64,000 nucleotides of DNA from Beijerinckiaceae bacterium (GTDB taxonomy: Bacteria; Pseudomonadota; Alphaproteobacteria; Rhizobiales; Beijerinckiaceae), in NCBI GenBank assembly GCA_027532775.1, contig JAPZTO010000001.1, positions 744,001 to 808,000 of the forward strand, read 5' to 3'. Positions 16,388 through 26,614 of the stretch are shown piece after piece (the first letter of the stretch is position 1; each line of letters opens with the position of its first letter). Below the pieces are notes generated by a model, which was not told where the DNA came from, did no database searches, and worked only from the letters and a program-made list of their open reading frames with translations. Both the position numbers and the translations under genes were made by a program.

Positions 16388-17299
16388 TCAGTGCCTCCCC
16401 GGATCACGGCGCGTATGGCGGAGATAAAGGCTGGTGATCACGGCCGACACGAGGAACATCAGCACGGCGAGCGCGGAGCCATAGCCGAGGTCGAGGAAAT
16501 CGATCGTTGTCTTGTGGATATACATGGCCAGCGTTTCGGTGGAATTGCCCGGGCCGCCATTGGTCATCGCATAGGGGATGTCGAAGGTCTGGATCGCCGT
16601 GATGGTGCGGAAGATGAGCGCCACGAAAATGGCTGGCCGGAGCATGGGCAGCGTGATCTCGCGGAATTGCTGCCATTTCGTCGCGCCATCGACCTCCGCC
16701 GCCTCGTAGAAGCTCTTCGGGATGGTCTGCAGCCCGGCGAGCAGCACGAGCGCGACGAAGCTGGACGATTTCCAGATGATGGCGAGGCAGATCGCGAAAA
16801 AGGCGAGGCCGGGCGAGGTCAGCCAGTTCAGCGGTTCGAAGCCGAGGCCGCGCAGCATGGCGTTGGCGATGCCCTGATTGTATTCGAAGAACCAGCGGAA
16901 AATCAGGCCGGCAAAGACGAGCGGCAGCGCCCAGGGCAGGAGCAGGCCCAGCCGCACCGGCCATTTCACCCGGAACGGCTGGTTGGCCAGCAAAGCGAGG
17001 CCAAGCCCGATCACGACGGCGCCGGGCACGGTGACGAGAATGTAGAGCAGGGTATGCCAGACCGCCTCGTGGAAGCGGTCATCGCCGAGCGCCTTCACGT
17101 AATTCTCGAAGCCCACGAAGGGCGTGCCCATCCAGGGTTGGGCGAGATGGTTGAAATGGAACGAGTTCCGGATGAGCTCGGCGATCGGATAGAGCACCAC
17201 CGCCGCCAGCAGCAGGAAGGCGGGCGCCAGCATGGCAAAGCCAAGCCGGCGCTCCGATTTCTCCAGCGGCGTCAGGCGGTGGCGGATCGCGTCGCTCAT
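16388..17299 (-). CDS. Sugar ABC transporter permease (MalF/UgpA type)
   Basis: 303 residues, six membrane helices, EAA loop EAAEVDGATKWQQFREITLPM. The N-terminus is SDAIRHRLTPLEKSERRLGFAMLAPAF, typical of the UgpA/MalF side of CUT1 importers. It starts seven bases after the binding-protein gene, so the two are co-transcribed. Confidence 0.92.
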   Translation of the reverse strand: MSDAIRHRLTPLEKSERRLGFAMLAPAFLLLAAVVLYPIAELIRNSFHFNHLAQPWMGTPFVGFENYVKALGDDRFHEAVWHTLLYILVTVPGAVVIGLGLALLANQPFRVKWPVRLGLLLPWALPLVFAGLIFRWFFEYNQGIANAMLRGLGFEPLNWLTSPGLAFFAICLAIIWKSSSFVALVLLAGLQTIPKSFYEAAEVDGATKWQQFREITLPMLRPAIFVALIFRTITAIQTFDIPYAMTNGGPGNSTETLAMYIHKTTIDFLDLGYGSALAVLMFLVSAVITSLYLRHTRRDPGRH

Positions 17300-17306
17300 C
17301 CGCGCC

Positions 17307-18581
17307 TCACCGGAAGATCGCGCCGAGGCGGTTCGTCATGTCGCCGAGAGCCTGATCGGCGGTCTTGGTGCCGGCCAGGAAGGCATTCATGTTGGTCCGC
17401 ATGATCTCGGAGACTTCGGTGTAGCGCGGTGTCACCGGGCGGGCGCGGGCTGACTGGACCACCGGCAGGGCCTGCTCGAACCATGGATTGGCCTTCAGCA
17501 CCTCGGCATCGGTATAGACGCCCGGAAAGACCGGAAGATGCGAGGCAAGGATGGCCTGCTGCTTGGCGACTTCCGGCGAGGAGAGATAGCGCGCCAGCTT
17601 GGCCGCCTCGGCCTTGTTCTTCGAGAAGGCCGAAACCGCAACCTGCCAGCCGCCGATGCAGGTGGCCTGCTTGTCGGCGGTGAAGCCAGGCAGCGGCACC
17701 ACGCCGATCTTGCCCTTCACGGTCGAATCCGCGTCGTTCTGCAGGCGGTTCCAGACATAGCCCCAGGTCATTCCGAAGATCAGGTTGCCGGCCTGCATGT
17801 TCTGGCGGATGCGGTCCGTCGGGATTTCCGCAAGGTTGGGCGGGGTGACATTGGCTGCCTTGAGGTCAGCCCAGAGCTCGAACGGCTTCTTCGCAGCGGC
17901 AGTAGCGAGATTGAGTTTGCCATCCTTCAGCATCTCCTCGCCCGAGCCCCAGAGCGGGACGAGATAGGTGCAGACGGTGCCCTCGATCGGGGCGCCGGCG
18001 GTCTCGAAGCCGCGGAGATTGGCATTGCCCTCGGCGGTCATGATCTTCCGGGCGGCATCCTTCAGCTCGTCCCAGGTCTTCGGGGGCTGGAGGCCATGCT
18101 TTTCCAGCAGGTCCTTGCGGTAATACAGGAACTGGGCATCGGCGAAATAGGGCAGCGCGATGACCTTGCCATTGACGATATTCGCAGCCCTGTAGGCCGG
18201 GAGATAGCGCGCCATGATCGCGTCCTTCTCGGCGCCGAGATAGGCATCGAGCGGCTCGGCCCATTGCGCGGCCGCCCATTGGGCCGGACGGATGACATCG
18301 ATGAGGATCAGGTCGAGCGCCGAATCCTTCGAGGCGAGCACGGTGTTGAGATATTGCTGCTGCTGTTCCGATGTTGCGCCGCCGACCTCGACCTCGACCT
18401 TCACGTTCGGGTTGGCCTTCATGTAGCCATCGACGATCTGGCGCATCACATCGGGGCGCTGCTGGCCGCCGGTGAAAATGCGCAATGTGGTCTGGGCCTG
18501 GGCGTAGGCGGCGCCGGCCAAGGCGAGGCCTGCGGCGAGGCCCAGCCGAGTCGCCATGCGGCGGGTAAAGCGTGATGTCAT
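17307..18581 (-). CDS. Extracellular sugar-binding protein (family 1 solute-binding, CUT1)
   Basis: 424 residues. A twin-basic signal peptide (MTSRFTRRMATRLGLAAGLALAGAAYAQA) is followed by TTLRIFTGGQQRPD, and the mature protein shows the family pattern with a long second lobe ending in LAGTKTADQALGDMTNRL. Start 18581 has a GGGAGG SD five bases upstream. The ligand cannot be read off; the adjacent isomerase/aldolase operon points to a hexose-like sugar or glycoside. The order ATPase, binding protein, two permeases is also that of sulfoquinovoside importers, which is suggestive only. Confidence 0.93.
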   Translation of the reverse strand: MTSRFTRRMATRLGLAAGLALAGAAYAQAQTTLRIFTGGQQRPDVMRQIVDGYMKANPNVKVEVEVGGATSEQQQQYLNTVLASKDSALDLILIDVIRPAQWAAAQWAEPLDAYLGAEKDAIMARYLPAYRAANIVNGKVIALPYFADAQFLYYRKDLLEKHGLQPPKTWDELKDAARKIMTAEGNANLRGFETAGAPIEGTVCTYLVPLWGSGEEMLKDGKLNLATAAAKKPFELWADLKAANVTPPNLAEIPTDRIRQNMQAGNLIFGMTWGYVWNRLQNDADSTVKGKIGVVPLPGFTADKQATCIGGWQVAVSAFSKNKAEAAKLARYLSSPEVAKQQAILASHLPVFPGVYTDAEVLKANPWFEQALPVVQSARARPVTPRYTEVSEIMRTNMNAFLAGTKTADQALGDMTNRLGAIFR

Positions 18582-18603
18582 GGTGTCCTCCCGTTTGTTG
18601 TTT

Positions 18604-19668
18604 TCAGGCGATCGCCAGCCCGGTTTCCGGATCGAAGAGATGTGCCTTTTCAAGATCAAGCCCGAGCGTCACCTCGCCGCCGGCCCGCAAGGGCGCGGAA
18701 GGCGGGAAGCGCCCGGTCATCTCGACCCCGCCGATCTGCATCAGCGCCAGCGTATCGGAGCCGAGCGGCTCGACGATGACGGTCCGGGCCGGCACGCCCT
18801 CCGGCCCGGCAAGTCCGAGATGTTCGGCCCGGAGACCGAGCAGCACATCCCGGCCGCGCGCCCGGGCGAAAGAGGCCGGCGCCGCGAGGGCCGCACCGCC
18901 CGCCAGCGCGATCGTCGCGGCGTCCGGTGAGATGCGCGCGGGCACGATGTTCATGGAGGGCGACCCGATGAACCGGGCGACGAAGGTCGAGCGGGGCTGG
19001 CGGTAGACCTCGTCCGGCGTGGCAAATTGCTCGACATGGCCCGCCTTGAGGATGGCGATCCGGTCCGCCAGCGTCATAGCCTCGACCTGGTCATGCGTGA
19101 CGTAGATGATCGTCGTGCCGAAACGCTGGTGCAGCTTCTTGATCTCGACCCGCATTTCCGCCCGCAACTGTGCGTCGAGATTGGAGAGGGGTTCGTCGAA
19201 CAGGAAGACCTTGGGATCGCGGACGATCGCCCGACCCATGGCCACGCGCTGGCGCTGGCCACCGGAAAGCTGGCCGGGCTTGCGATCGAGCAGGTGGGTG
19301 ATCTGCAGGATTTCGGCCGCCTCGTTGACCTTCCTCGCGATGGTCGCGGCATCGACGCCGCGCATGCGAAGGCCGAAGCCGACATTCTCCGCGACGGTGC
19401 GATGGGGGTAGAGCGCGTAATCCTGGAAGACCATGGCGATGTCGCGGTCGCGCGGGGGCAGGTCATTGACCACCCTGTCGCCGATGCGGATCGTGCCATC
19501 TGTCACGCTTTCGAGGCCGGCGATCATGCGGAGAAGGGTGGATTTGCCACAACCCGAGGGCCCGACCAGCACGACGAATTCGCCATCGCGGACGGAAAGA
19601 TCGATGCCGTGAATCACCGGCACCGATCCGTAGGCCTTCACCACCTTGGCGATCTCGATGCCGGCCAC
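18604..19668 (-). CDS. Sugar ABC transporter ATP-binding protein (UgpC/MsmX type)
   Basis: 354 residues. Walker [10 protein letters not shown], signature [15 protein letters not shown], Walker [17 protein letters not shown] and switch His in [10 protein letters not shown] are intact; the C-terminal half is the regulatory OB (TOBE) domain found in CUT1 ATPases. The start is GTG at 19668, set by a strong SD (GGGAGGGAG). It is the first gene of the importer operon and is divergent from the aldolase gene, with an inverted-repeat operator at 19759 in the gap. Confidence 0.93.
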   Translation of the reverse strand: MAGIEIAKVVKAYGSVPVIHGIDLSVRDGEFVVLVGPSGCGKSTLLRMIAGLESVTDGTIRIGDRVVNDLPPRDRDIAMVFQDYALYPHRTVAENVGFGLRMRGVDAATIARKVNEAAEILQITHLLDRKPGQLSGGQRQRVAMGRAIVRDPKVFLFDEPLSNLDAQLRAEMRVEIKKLHQRFGTTIIYVTHDQVEAMTLADRIAILKAGHVEQFATPDEVYRQPRSTFVARFIGSPSMNIVPARISPDAATIALAGGAALAAPASFARARGRDVLLGLRAEHLGLAGPEGVPARTVIVEPLGSDTLALMQIGGVEMTGRFPPSAPLRAGGEVTLGLDLEKAHLFDPETGLAIA

Positions 19669-19758
19669 GTCGCGCTCCCTCCCGCTTCCTTGAGCGTGTG
19701 GGTGAACCCGGAGGCCAATCGCGGGCAGTCCCAACCGCCTGGGTGGAAGCTCTCTCTT

Positions 19759-19779
19759 GTCTTATAACTTATATAAGAC
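19759..19779. promoter_or_regulatory. Perfect inverted-repeat operator between importer and sugar-enzyme operons
   Basis: Arms GTCTTATA and TATAAGAC flank a five-base spacer (ACTTA). The site is in the 202-base divergent gap and in an AT-rich island, so it is placed to control both operons. Spacing and TTATA/TATAA content are compatible with a GntR-family dimer, but no such gene is in the window. Confidence 0.65.
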
Positions 19780-19870
19780 TAATCGTTCTTGGCAATCCAG
19801 CTTTCGTGTCGACAGCCCGAAATATGGCCTGACCGCGCGAAGATCCGAACCCTCCGGAGGAATCGGCCTG

Positions 19871-20884
19871 ATGAAAGCGCTCAGTGCAGGAAAATTGCGC
19901 GGTCTCCGCCGCATGGCGGATGCCACCGGACGGTTCAAGATGACCGCCGTCGACCAGCGGCCGCCAATCATCAATCCGATCGCCGCCGCGCATGGCGGAG
20001 TTGCGCCGTGGGAGGCGGTGGCCCGGTTCAAGACCATGCTGGTGGAGCAGCTCCAGGCGCATTCGACCGCAATGCTGCTCGACCCGAACTATGCCTATCC
20101 GATGGCCGAGCCGGTGCTTGATCCGCGGAAGGGGCTGATCATGACGCTGGAGGATTCCGCCTTCCGCGAGACAGCGGGCGGGCGGCTTTCATCGGAGATC
20201 GACGGCTGGTCTGTCAGCAAGATCCGGCGGATGGGCGCGGATGCCGTCAAGGTGCTGGCCTGGTATCGCCCGGATGCCCCGGCCGAGATCAATGCCCATC
20301 AGCAGGATTTCACCCGCCGGATCGGCGAGGCCTGCAAGCGGCACGACATTCCCTTCCTGTTCGAGCTTCTGGTCTATCCTCTGCCGGGCGAAAAGAACCA
20401 GACCACGCAGTACATCGAGATGGCCGACAAGAAGAGCGCGCTGGTTCTCGAAAGCGTGGCCGAATTTGCCAAACCCGAATATGGCGTCGATGTCTTCAAG
20501 CTCGAAAGCCCCGTTCCCGCCCGCGATTGCGACGGCTCCGCACCGGTCCAGGCCCTGTTCGACGAGATGGGCCGGCTTTGCGGCCGCCCCTGGGTGATGC
20601 TCTCCGCCGGAGCTGGCATGACCGAGTTCAAGGCCGTTCTCGACCATGCCTTCCGCGCCGGGGCCTCGGGTTATCTCGCCGGCCGCGCGATCTGGTCGGA
20701 GGCCTTCAAGGCCTATCCGGACTGGGCGGCAATCGAGGCCGGGCTTGCCGGGCGCGCGGTGGCGTATATGCGCGAGATCAACGCGTTGACCGATGCCCGG
20801 GCCGTGCCATGGTGGACCGCCTGGGATGGGGCCGAACTGGCCGATGCCGACGAGAATTTCCGCCACGCCTACCCGGAATCCTGA
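19871..20884 (+). CDS. LacD-like class I aldolase (tagatose-1,6-bisphosphate / sulfofructose-phosphate aldolase family)
   Basis: 337 residues of the DeoC/LacD fold. The Schiff-base lysine is K210 in VDVFKLESP; AVDQRPP near residue 26 and SAGAGMTEF (phosphate-binding loop) are also typical. The family splits ketose-1-phosphates or bisphosphates into DHAP and an aldehyde; members include LacD and the sulfofructose-1-phosphate aldolases YihT and SqiA. ATG 19871 has a GGAGGA SD. The next gene, four bases on, is a FucI/AraA-type isomerase. No sugar kinase is in the window, so either it is elsewhere or the aldolase accepts an unusual substrate. Confidence 0.82.
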   Translation: MKALSAGKLRGLRRMADATGRFKMTAVDQRPPIINPIAAAHGGVAPWEAVARFKTMLVEQLQAHSTAMLLDPNYAYPMAEPVLDPRKGLIMTLEDSAFRETAGGRLSSEIDGWSVSKIRRMGADAVKVLAWYRPDAPAEINAHQQDFTRRIGEACKRHDIPFLFELLVYPLPGEKNQTTQYIEMADKKSALVLESVAEFAKPEYGVDVFKLESPVPARDCDGSAPVQALFDEMGRLCGRPWVMLSAGAGMTEFKAVLDHAFRAGASGYLAGRAIWSEAFKAYPDWAAIEAGLAGRAVAYMREINALTDARAVPWWTAWDGAELADADENFRHAYPES

Positions 20885-20888
20885 CCCG

Positions 20889-22325
20889 ATGAAGCCCGTT
20901 CTGGTGAAACCCGTTCTGGTTCTTGCCCTGGGGCGTCCGACCTTCGACGTTCCCTTCGCCGAAACCTACGCTGCCGCAGCTTTCGCCCGGCTCGATGCCG
21001 AGGGTTTCACAACCTGTGGGCCGCGCACGCTGCTGTTCGACGCCGCCGCGGCGCGCGAGGCGATTGCCGGTATCGACCCCGCCACCCTTGGCGGCCTCCT
21101 GCTATTGCAGATCACCTTTACCGACGCGTCGATGACGGTGGAGATCGCACGGAGCTTCCCGGGCATCCCCCTCGCGCTCTGGGCCTTCCCTGAACCGCGG
21201 GCCGGCGGGCGGCTGCGGCTCAATTCCTATTGCGGCCTGAACCTTGCCGCCCATGCGCTGGGCCGGGCCGAGGTGCCGCATGGCTGGGTTTTCGCCGCGC
21301 CGGATATGCCGGATCTCGCAAGTTCGATCCGTGCTGCGCTCCGTGTTGCCACCCTCCCCGCACCACCCCTGCGGCAGGCGCGCACCGATGCCGCCCAGGA
21401 GGCTGCCGTGGCTGCGATCGACGACGCCCTGCGCAACCGTCGGATCGGGCTGGTCGGCGAGCACCCGGCCGGGTTCGATACCTGCCGTTTTGATGATGCG
21501 CACGTCACCGGACTGCTCGGCGGTGGCGGCGTGACGCAACTGCCGCTGTGCGATCTCTTCGAGCGGGCCCGCGCGGCGGATGCCGGCACGACCGCGCGTG
21601 ACCTTGCCGAGGCCCGGCGCGCCTATGCCGGCACCGAAGCGGTGGATGAGGGCCAGCTGGAAAAGTCGCTGCGCCTGCTCGAGGGCCTGCGCGGCCTGAA
21701 GGCGGGGCACAATCTCGATGCCTTCGCCGTGCGCTGCTGGCCCGAGACCTTCACCGAATATGGCTGCGCCATTTGCGGGCCGATGGGCATCCTGACAGAG
21801 GCCGGAACGCCTTGCGCTTGCGAGGCCGATGTGATGGGCGCGGTGACGACGCTGCTGGTCAATGCCGCCTCGGGTCAGGCCGGCTGGCTGGTCGACATCG
21901 TCGATATGGACGAGGCCAGCGATACGGGCGTGTTCTGGCATTGCGGCTCGGCGCCGCTTTCGATGCGCGATCCGGAATGCCGGGCGCGGGCGCAGATCCA
22001 TTCCAACCGGAAAATGCCCCTTCTGGCGGAATTCACACTGAAGCCGGGCCGGATCACGATGGCGCGGCTCACCCAGGCCCAGAACGGGCTGGCGCTGGCA
22101 CTCGGCACCGGCGAGGTCATCCGGGCCCCGATGAGCTTCACCGGCACCAGCGCGGTGGTGCGCTTTGATGGCGGGGTGAAGCAGGCCGGATCCCGGTTGA
22201 TCGGCTCGATGCTGGAGCACCATGTCGCCTTCGCCTATGGCGATTTCCGGGCCCCGCTCGAAGCCTGGGCAGCGGCGCGCAGCCTTCCGGTGATCGACCT
22301 GACGCCCGAGGGAGACGCCCCATGA
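20889..22325 (+). CDS. L-fucose/L-arabinose isomerase family protein
   Basis: 478 residues. The N-terminal LALGRPTFDVPFAE and the C-terminal metal centre E312 (CEADVMG), D336 (LVDIVDMD) and H351 (FWHCGSAP) are those of FucI/AraA aldose-ketose isomerases that use Mn2+. The protein is diverged from true FucI (about 590 residues) and is nearer in size to AraA-like members. From memory, SqvD-type sulfoquinovose isomerases belong to this superfamily; identity to those cannot be tested here. It overlaps the oxidoreductase gene by four bases and should convert the imported aldose to the ketose that the neighbouring aldolase pathway needs. Confidence 0.8.
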   Translation: MKPVLVKPVLVLALGRPTFDVPFAETYAAAAFARLDAEGFTTCGPRTLLFDAAAAREAIAGIDPATLGGLLLLQITFTDASMTVEIARSFPGIPLALWAFPEPRAGGRLRLNSYCGLNLAAHALGRAEVPHGWVFAAPDMPDLASSIRAALRVATLPAPPLRQARTDAAQEAAVAAIDDALRNRRIGLVGEHPAGFDTCRFDDAHVTGLLGGGGVTQLPLCDLFERARAADAGTTARDLAEARRAYAGTEAVDEGQLEKSLRLLEGLRGLKAGHNLDAFAVRCWPETFTEYGCAICGPMGILTEAGTPCACEADVMGAVTTLLVNAASGQAGWLVDIVDMDEASDTGVFWHCGSAPLSMRDPECRARAQIHSNRKMPLLAEFTLKPGRITMARLTQAQNGLALALGTGEVIRAPMSFTGTSAVVRFDGGVKQAGSRLIGSMLEHHVAFAYGDFRAPLEAWAAARSLPVIDLTPEGDAP

Positions 22326-23443
22326 GCGCGCGGCCGCTCCGCTACGGGCTGATCGGCGCGGGCATGATGGGCCGGGAGCATATCCGCAATCTCGGCCTGA
22401 TTCCCGGATCCGAACTTGTCGCCATCGGCGATCCAAGCGCCGAACAGGTGGCGCTGTCGATTGCCGAGGCCGAGCGGCATCTGGGGCAGAGGCCGAGCGG
22501 CTTTGCCACGCCGGAAGCGATGCTCGCCGCCGACGCGATTGACTGCGTCGTGATCGCGAGCCCCAACGATACCCATTTCGGTGTGCTCGAAACCGTGCTG
22601 GGCCATTCCCGGCCGCTGGGCATCCTCGTCGAAAAGCCAGTGGTGACACGGATCGAGGATTGCGGCCGGCTGGAGGCGAGGGCGAAAGGCCACAAGCGCC
22701 CGATCTGGGTGGCGATGGAATATCGCTACATGCCGCCGGTGGCCGAGTTGCGCCGCGCCGTCTCGGCCGGCGAGATCGGCAAACTGCGCATGTTCGCCAT
22801 CCGCGAGCATCGCTTTCCCTTCCTCGAGAAAGTGGGCGACTGGAACCGGTTTTCCGAGCGGACCGGCGGAACTCTGGTCGAGAAATGCTGCCATTTCTTC
22901 GATCTGATGCGTCTGGTGGTCGGGTCGGAGCCGGTGCGGGTCTATGCCTCCGGCGCGGCCGATGTGAACCATCGCGATGAACGCTATGATGGCCGGGTGC
23001 CGGATATTCTCGACAATGCCTTCGTCATCGTCGATTTCGCCAATGGATGCCGGGCGAGCCTCGATCTCTGCATGTTCGCGGAGGGCAGCTTTTTCCAGGA
23101 GGAGATCGCCGCAACGGGCGATCGCGCGAAGATCGAAGTGTTCATTCCCGGGCCGGCGCGGTTCTGGCCCGGCGGCGCCGAGCGCGAGAGCGAGGTGGTG
23201 GTCTCGCCGCGCACGCCGAAACGCCCTCTCCGGCGGAAAGTGCATGTGGACGAGGCGATCCTGAAAGCGGGCGACCACCATGGCTCGACCTATTTCCAGC
23301 ATCTCGGCTTCCGGGCGGCAATGCTGGAGGGCGGACCTGTCGACGTGACCCTCGCCGACGGGCTGCAGGCCGTGCGGATCGGGCTCGCCGCCGAGGAAAG
23401 CGCCCGGACGGGCCAGAGCATCCGGCTGGACGCGTCCGGCTGA
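22322..23443 (+). CDS. Gfo/Idh/MocA family NAD(P)-dependent oxidoreductase
   Basis: 373 residues. The Rossmann motif is GLIGAGMMGREH (residues 9-20), the conserved EKP lies near residue 107, and the catalytic pair is in GGTLVEKCCHFFDLMR. The family oxidises sugars or cyclitols at a ring carbon and includes glycosidases that use NAD+ transiently (GH109, and the NAD+-dependent sulfoquinovosidases of GH188). Overlap with the isomerase (ATGA) shows that the two act together. Whether it is a sugar dehydrogenase or an oxidative glycosidase is open. It converges with the MDR gene, four bases apart. Confidence 0.85.
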   Translation: MSARPLRYGLIGAGMMGREHIRNLGLIPGSELVAIGDPSAEQVALSIAEAERHLGQRPSGFATPEAMLAADAIDCVVIASPNDTHFGVLETVLGHSRPLGILVEKPVVTRIEDCGRLEARAKGHKRPIWVAMEYRYMPPVAELRRAVSAGEIGKLRMFAIREHRFPFLEKVGDWNRFSERTGGTLVEKCCHFFDLMRLVVGSEPVRVYASGAADVNHRDERYDGRVPDILDNAFVIVDFANGCRASLDLCMFAEGSFFQEEIAATGDRAKIEVFIPGPARFWPGGAERESEVVVSPRTPKRPLRRKVHVDEAILKAGDHHGSTYFQHLGFRAAMLEGGPVDVTLADGLQAVRIGLAAEESARTGQSIRLDASG

Positions 23444-23447
23444 GCCG

Positions 23448-24452
23448 TCAGGTCGCGAGGCAGTCGAGCACAACTTTCGGCGCGCGCACCGTGCCCTCGT
23501 CGATGCCGCGGAAGGCGGCGGCGCCCTCGGCGAGCGGGCGCAGCGCGAACCAGCGCAGGGGGCCGAGCTGCCCGGAGGCGAGAGCGGCGACGGTCTGGAT
23601 GAAATCGACCGGCGTGTAGCAATAGGTGCCGGTCAGGGTGACTTCCTGCAGCGTGATCTTGCGGATATCGAGGCCCTCCGCTCCCGGCAGCAGGCCGGCA
23701 TGGACAATCACACCGCCGGGGCGGATCATCACGCTGGCGGCCTGCCGGGTCGCCACCGCACCAACGGCATCGATGACGAGATCGACCGAATCGGAAGCAG
23801 GGGCCCCGGTGCTGCCGGGCGCATGGACCGGAAACCCCTCCTCGTCGCGGATCAAAGCGGCGCGCAGCGGGTTCGATTCAATGAGCCTGATGTCCTTCGC
23901 ACCGAAATGCCGCGCGACGATAGCCGAAGCGAGCCCGATGGCGCCGCCGCCCAGCACGACGACGCGGCAGGCTGCCAGAGGCTGGTGCAACTTCTCCATG
24001 CCCAGCCGCACGGCATGCCAGGCGACAGCGACCGGCTCGGCCAGGGCGGCATGGGCGATCGGCATGGAATCCGGAATCGGGACGACATTGCGCTCGGGGA
24101 TGCGGACAAACTCGGCAAAGGCGCCCGGCCGTGGCGGCATCGAGATGATCTGCCGCGTCGGTGAGAGATGCCAGCGGCCCTCGATCGCGTAGGGGCAGGC
24201 GGGATCGACGACGAGCGGGTTGATGGTCACGCGCTCGCCATCGCGCGGGCCGCCGGTAATTCGCCCCGCCGCTTCATGGCCGAGGATGAGCGGCGCCGGG
24301 CGGCGGCTGTCATGGCCGTGATAGGCATGCATGTCCGAGCCGCAGATGCCGACCGCCTCGACCCGGACGAGCACCTCGCCCGGCAGCGGCACCGGATCGG
24401 GCTCGTCACGGTAGGTGACGCTGTTCGGGCCGAGATAGACGAGCGCTTTCAT
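23448..24452 (-). CDS. Medium-chain alcohol/polyol dehydrogenase lacking the structural zinc site
   Basis: 334 residues of the zinc-dependent MDR family. Catalytic zinc ligands are present: C37 in GICGSD, the His-Glu pair in GHEAAG (59-60); the coenzyme motif is GGGAIGLASA. The four-cysteine structural zinc loop that normally lies about residues 83-100 is reduced to one Cys (C86), as in some threonine/sorbitol/L-galactonate-type members. It is the last gene of the second transporter operon, nine bases after the SDR. In the pathway inferred here it would oxidise a C2/C3 hydroxyl of a small polyol such as a sulfopropanediol. Confidence 0.85.
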   Translation of the reverse strand: MKALVYLGPNSVTYRDEPDPVPLPGEVLVRVEAVGICGSDMHAYHGHDSRRPAPLILGHEAAGRITGGPRDGERVTINPLVVDPACPYAIEGRWHLSPTRQIISMPPRPGAFAEFVRIPERNVVPIPDSMPIAHAALAEPVAVAWHAVRLGMEKLHQPLAACRVVVLGGGAIGLASAIVARHFGAKDIRLIESNPLRAALIRDEEGFPVHAPGSTGAPASDSVDLVIDAVGAVATRQAASVMIRPGGVIVHAGLLPGAEGLDIRKITLQEVTLTGTYCYTPVDFIQTVAALASGQLGPLRWFALRPLAEGAAAFRGIDEGTVRAPKVVLDCLAT

Positions 24453-24461
24453 CAGCCTGTC

Positions 24462-25235
24462 CTATTTTGCGGTGAAGCCGCCATCCACGGCGAGTGTCTG
24501 CCCTGTCACATAGGCGGAGGCATCCGAGGCAAGGAAGACGGTCGCTCCGTGCAGATCCTCGAGTTGGCCATTGCGGCCGATCGCGGTCTGCGCCGCATTG
24601 CGGGCCGAACGCTCGGGATCGGCAAAGACCGGCGCGGTGAGCGGCGTCGGGAAGAAGCCGGGCGCGATGGCGTTGCACGTGACGCCGTGGCGCGACCATT
24701 CCTCGGCGATGGCACGCGTGAGCTGGACAACGCCGCCCTTCCCGGCGCCATAGGGCGCGGAATTCGGGAAGGCGCGGTAGCTCTGCAGCGAGGCGATATT
24801 GAGGATTCGCCCCCACCCCTTCGCCGCCATGGCGGGGGCGAGGGCCTGCGCCAGCAGGAAGGGCGCGCGCAGATGCAGCGCCATATGCAGGTCAAAAGCG
24901 GCTGCCGTCACCTCCGGAAAGGGCTGCCGGAGATTCACGCCCGCCGCATTGACGAGAATGTCGGGCTCGCACTCGAAAAGCTTCAGCTGATCGAGGATTG
25001 TCGATGCACAATCGGGCGCCGCGAGATCGACCAGAATGCCCCGGGCGAGAATACCCTCCCCGGTCAGATCCGCAATCGCGCTGGCGGTTTCCTCCTGCCG
25101 GCGTGCGGCCAGCATGATCTCGGCCCCTGCCAGCCCGAGCGCGCGTGCCATGGCAAGGCCGATACCGCTGTTGCCCCCGGTGACAAGCGCTGTCCTGCCC
25201 GTCAGATCGAAAAGGGCGGCGAGGCGGAAGGCCAT
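24462..25235 (-). CDS. Short-chain dehydrogenase/reductase
   Basis: 257 residues, classical [11 protein letters not shown] cofactor motif (about 19-26), NAAG, catalytic Ser in [15 protein letters not shown] (Tyr-x3-Lys) and a PGFFPTPL loop. Sequence character is like gluconate 5-dehydrogenases. Its ATG follows the stop of the HpsN-like gene directly. Paired with a second dehydrogenase (MDR) and an HpsN-like enzyme it recalls the two DHPS 2-dehydrogenases (HpsO, HpsP) that accompany HpsN in sulfopropanediol degraders, but family membership of those is recalled, not checked. Confidence 0.88.
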   Translation of the reverse strand: MAFRLAALFDLTGRTALVTGGNSGIGLAMARALGLAGAEIMLAARRQEETASAIADLTGEGILARGILVDLAAPDCASTILDQLKLFECEPDILVNAAGVNLRQPFPEVTAAAFDLHMALHLRAPFLLAQALAPAMAAKGWGRILNIASLQSYRAFPNSAPYGAGKGGVVQLTRAIAEEWSRHGVTCNAIAPGFFPTPLTAPVFADPERSARNAAQTAIGRNGQLEDLHGATVFLASDASAYVTGQTLAVDGGFTAK

Positions 25236-26609
<1,374 letters not shown>

Positions 26610-26614
26610 TCAGG

